A DNA stretch of 64,000 nt from Rhyacichthys aspro. Taxonomy: Eukaryota > Chordata > Actinopteri > Gobiiformes > Rhyacichthyidae. Below, in pieces: positions 60,901-64,000 of the stretch. The position numbers and the translations under genes were made by a program. The notes below the pieces were generated by a model. The model was not told the origin of the DNA. It was given only the letters and a program-made list of their open reading frames with translations, and ran no database searches. The DNA lies in NCBI GenBank assembly GCA_036850595.1, contig CM072160.1:13433906-13497905 (forward strand), given 5' to 3'. Position 1 is the stretch's first letter; the number at the start of each line of letters is the position of its first letter.

Positions 60901-63900
60901 GGGAAGGAGAGAAGAGCAGAGCAGACGAGAGGGGCGTGTTGCAGAGAGAATAGGCTCAAAGTATGACGCCTGCCTCTTACTGATTGTGATCCTCTTTAAT
61001 CACCAAACAAGCCCGCTTTTTCAGTCTGCAGAGGACGACTCCCTTCATGTTGAGCCGATTGGATTTGACGCTGTTTACAACAGGGAAATGATCCGTGTTA
61101 GAAGACATAAGTGATGGCCCGAGGCTCTGCGCTGGACATATGTTGGGACGGTAGCAGGTGTTTGTGGATGTCCTGCTGTATGGAGGTCACACAGTACATG
61201 TCACAGTCTGTAACCACTGCCATAGAGTGTCAGGCCACAGTGCACTACGGGCATATTAATATGCTGTCTGCTCAGAGAGTGTGTTTCATTTGAAATAATC
61301 CTGGCAGACATTTGTGGAAAGTTAGAGATATGGAGAGACGACAGAGACTACCTGAATCTCAATGCGAATCCTACTGTGTACATTACAGATTTATTCGTAA
61401 AAGCAGCTAAAGGCCCTGTATAAGTTACAATTCAAAAGCAAAGAACAGTTTTTAAGTCTGAAAAGTTTAGATGACTTCAAATTATAAATTGTCCAAAACT
61501 TATGGTCACCATGTGGCTCTGGTGGGACATGAGCTCACAGGTTGTTGTTAGGATTCATCTATGGGGCTTCTTTTTCAGTGCATACAGCATTAGACAAACA
61601 AATAACACCGATGCACACAAGAGTGATATGTTTTAGTAAATCCTTCAAGGCTAGTTTTATTTCTATATCCACAGGTTGTGAGTCGTGACAATGGTTCAAT
61701 ATGCGCCATGTAAAAACGGCACATATATCACTGCAGCTTGGTATCATGTTATCGATTGTCTCTTGTCAGCCTTTGAGAGTTGTTGTGGTGTGTGTTGAGC
61801 ATGAAATACAGTCTTTAGATGAAACAGTCTGGGTTTAAGAGATGTTCAGTGTAGGGCAAAATAAAACGTTCATTAACTCTGTTGCCGGTAGCATCAACAT
61901 TACACACTCATTTAACAGTACTTTCCAGTCAAAAGCACTCATCTTTATTTTAGTTTCAGCTTTTGAAGGACCTAAGATTCAAGTGGACGTAATCAAAAAA
62001 AGATCAAGGGCCAGATCTCTTAAGCTGTGGAATTCTGCATCAGGTGGGCTTTATTTGTTTTGTAGGGATCCACGCGCCTTATGCTCAGTTTAAGCTGCAA
62101 TTGTTCGCCTGTGATTTCACGATTCAGTTTTGTAGGAGGCAAATCGATCATTTCCAGACAACCCGTGATTGACATGAATTTCGCAGTGAGGGTGGAAGAT
62201 GATAATGATAAAGATGGGAAGTAATGGAACGCCAATCATTCTGTAAATGCCTGGCTCTAACAAGAAAAGGGAAGATATTATAAATGGACACACTTTTTCA
62301 TATAATTATTTTTGGACTAAATTGTTGAGTTTTGTTGAAGGCTGCGACAAAAACTTACTCTGTGAAATAGGGCTGACAGATCCAGGTCCACTTGTCGACT
62401 CTTATCGTCACAGTCGATTAAAAATGTGTCAGTCCAATAGTCCCATGTTATTTTTATTATTACAGCTGGATCTACAGTCAGTGAACACACTGCTGCTTCA
62501 CCTCTGCACAGGCTCAGCATCCCTCACTGGCTGCACTGGTTTACTGTTTACTTTGACTGTGGAATGACGGACGTGAACAAACTCTAATAAACAACAGGCT
62601 GTGGATAAAAATAAATCACGTACATCAAATGCAGCGAGAAACGAGGTTCCTAAAAAAATGCTCCTTTCTCTGAATTTTCCGTTAGATTCTCTTCAATGGA
62701 AACATAAAGTGGTCCAGAAAGATGCAGAGGAAATTACAAACATGTCACGTCTTTTTTTTTTTACATGCTGCAGTCGAGTACACTCAAACACAAGGAATAT
62801 GTCAAGGTGTTTGCTGCTCTGGGAATTTCTTTGTTTATTTACCATAACCAGTTTGGTCTGTGTTATTAAGTTGGTTCTGTAATACTAATATCCACATTGA
62901 CATAAAATGGAAAAAGATAGTGTAGATGGCTTTTAATACAACTGAGACATCCCTAATAGGAACTATAAAGGAATTATTTGTTGTTTTCTTGTACATTCCA
63001 TATATTATAGTCATTAAGGGACATTCAATAGTTCAGATGAGAGTATGTACCTAATGTAGAGTGCTGCTGATTATGAACATTTGAATCAAAGGCATTCATA
63101 AAGAACATCAGAGAGAAAAAACAACTGAGACATATTTGTGCGTAAAGCACATTTTCATCTGAGGACTTCATGTGCACTATTGATTAAGGTAAGACTAGGC
63201 CATAAAATCAAGCCTGGAGGTTCAAATTATAATTAGGATGATGGTTGTGGTCGTAAAGAGACAATTTTACCGAAAAAGATAAGGTTCATGAAAATTTAAT
63301 GAAATGAAATGAATTACTGAAATATTCCAGCCTACAGCTTCTGTGATATTGTCTTCACTGCGATCATTTTCTGCAATAGTTAGGAAAGATGGAGGGAACA
63401 TATTATTAATCCTCCAAAGGACACTGTTTCTATGCTCCATTTAAATCTTTGTACAAGTTTCCAAAACCTGTGTGTGGTGCTTTGTGTGAGTGCATTTGTA
63501 ATTATGAGTGCAGCAGCCTGATTTACAATCACAGGCCCTTGCTTTTTGTAGGGTCCCTTTTCAGATGAAAAATTGTATGTACACATAAATTAAAGGAAAA
63601 GTTAGTGCAGTCACTTGTGCAGAATCTTAAAGGCTTTAGTCAGTGCCAGCTGTTGTCTGTTGTCAAATAGCTGACTGCCAGTGTATGTCAGATTGGTAGG
63701 AACACAGAAATTAAACAAAAAGACAAAAGACTGAGAAGAAATATGGGAATGGGCTGCACTTAATATTAGCATGGACATTTATGCTAATCTTTCACTCGTA
63801 ATGGTATGACCAGTAAATTTACCAACTGCTGCCGAATGCATCAGAGCTCTTCAGAGAAATAAGGAGAAGAAAACAAGGGAAAATAATATAATACTCTAAA

Positions 63901-64000
63901 GTAATATATGCCACATTGTGTTTTATTTAGAATGAATCTTAAATTCACTCATTTAAATAATATTATGACATGAAACATGAATTTGCCTTCATGTTCATTG
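54973..64000. other. Presumed grik4 intron 1, final part
   Basis: AT-rich with no coding exon, RNA gene or clear transposon recognised. CNE-like stretches lie at about 59,300-59,470 and 60,850-61,280. I looked for a glutamate-receptor N-terminal exon (LRIAAILDD-type sequence) and found none on either strand. Confidence 0.45.

Noticed and set aside
15116..64000. CRISPR arrays, operons, prophage or bacterial systems
   Set aside because: The window is eukaryotic with spliced genes. The tandem repeats seen are satellites without spacers of the CRISPR type.

Overview
This window is vertebrate nuclear DNA, most likely from a ray-finned (teleost) fish. The evidence is short GT-AG introns of about 70-500 bp in a many-exon gene, tRNA-derived SINEs with teleost-type tails, Tigger, hAT-like and other TIR elements, many microsatellites, and an AT-rich background with isolated CpG clusters. 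There is no sign of prokaryotic gene organisation.

Positions 1-15,100 (+ strand) hold the 3' part of one large gene, recognised as arhgef12 (LARG, leukemia-associated RhoGEF). I could place 39 coding exons between 32 and 13,969. All splice in phase and together encode about 1,406 residues with the order PDZ, coiled-coil linker, RGS-like (RH), Ser-rich linker, DH, PH, C-terminal tail. The first exon(s) lie upstream of the window. The stop codon is at 13,967-13,969, followed by a ~1.1 kb 3' UTR with AATAAA signals near 15,090.

Positions 15,100-26,000 look intergenic. They hold a SINE (18.1-18.35 kb), a 460-bp TIR element (21.2-21.67 kb), a hAT-like element expanded by a 21-bp minisatellite (22.85-23.58 kb), microsatellites, and stretches that may be conserved non-coding DNA.

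Positions 26,000-26,945 resemble the promoter and non-coding first exon of the next gene. In tetrapods GRIK4 follows ARHGEF12 in the same orientation, so I infer grik4 exon 1 with a donor at 26,946 and a first intron of more than 37 kb filling the rest of the window. I found no glutamate-receptor coding exon here, so this is a synteny inference.

Inside that presumed intron is the most interesting signal: a CpG-rich, promoter-like patch (29.28-29.86 kb) followed by three exon-like segments (29,473-29,497; 29,881-29,985; 31,807-31,979) that join in phase into a 100-residue protein with one C-terminal membrane helix. I do not recognise it. The rest of the presumed intron holds two more SINEs, a deleted Tigger element carrying a 41-bp satellite of CCAAT-box units (47.7-48.5 kb), a homopolymer-rich block that looks like poor sequence (54.7-54.97 kb), and several CNE-like stretches.
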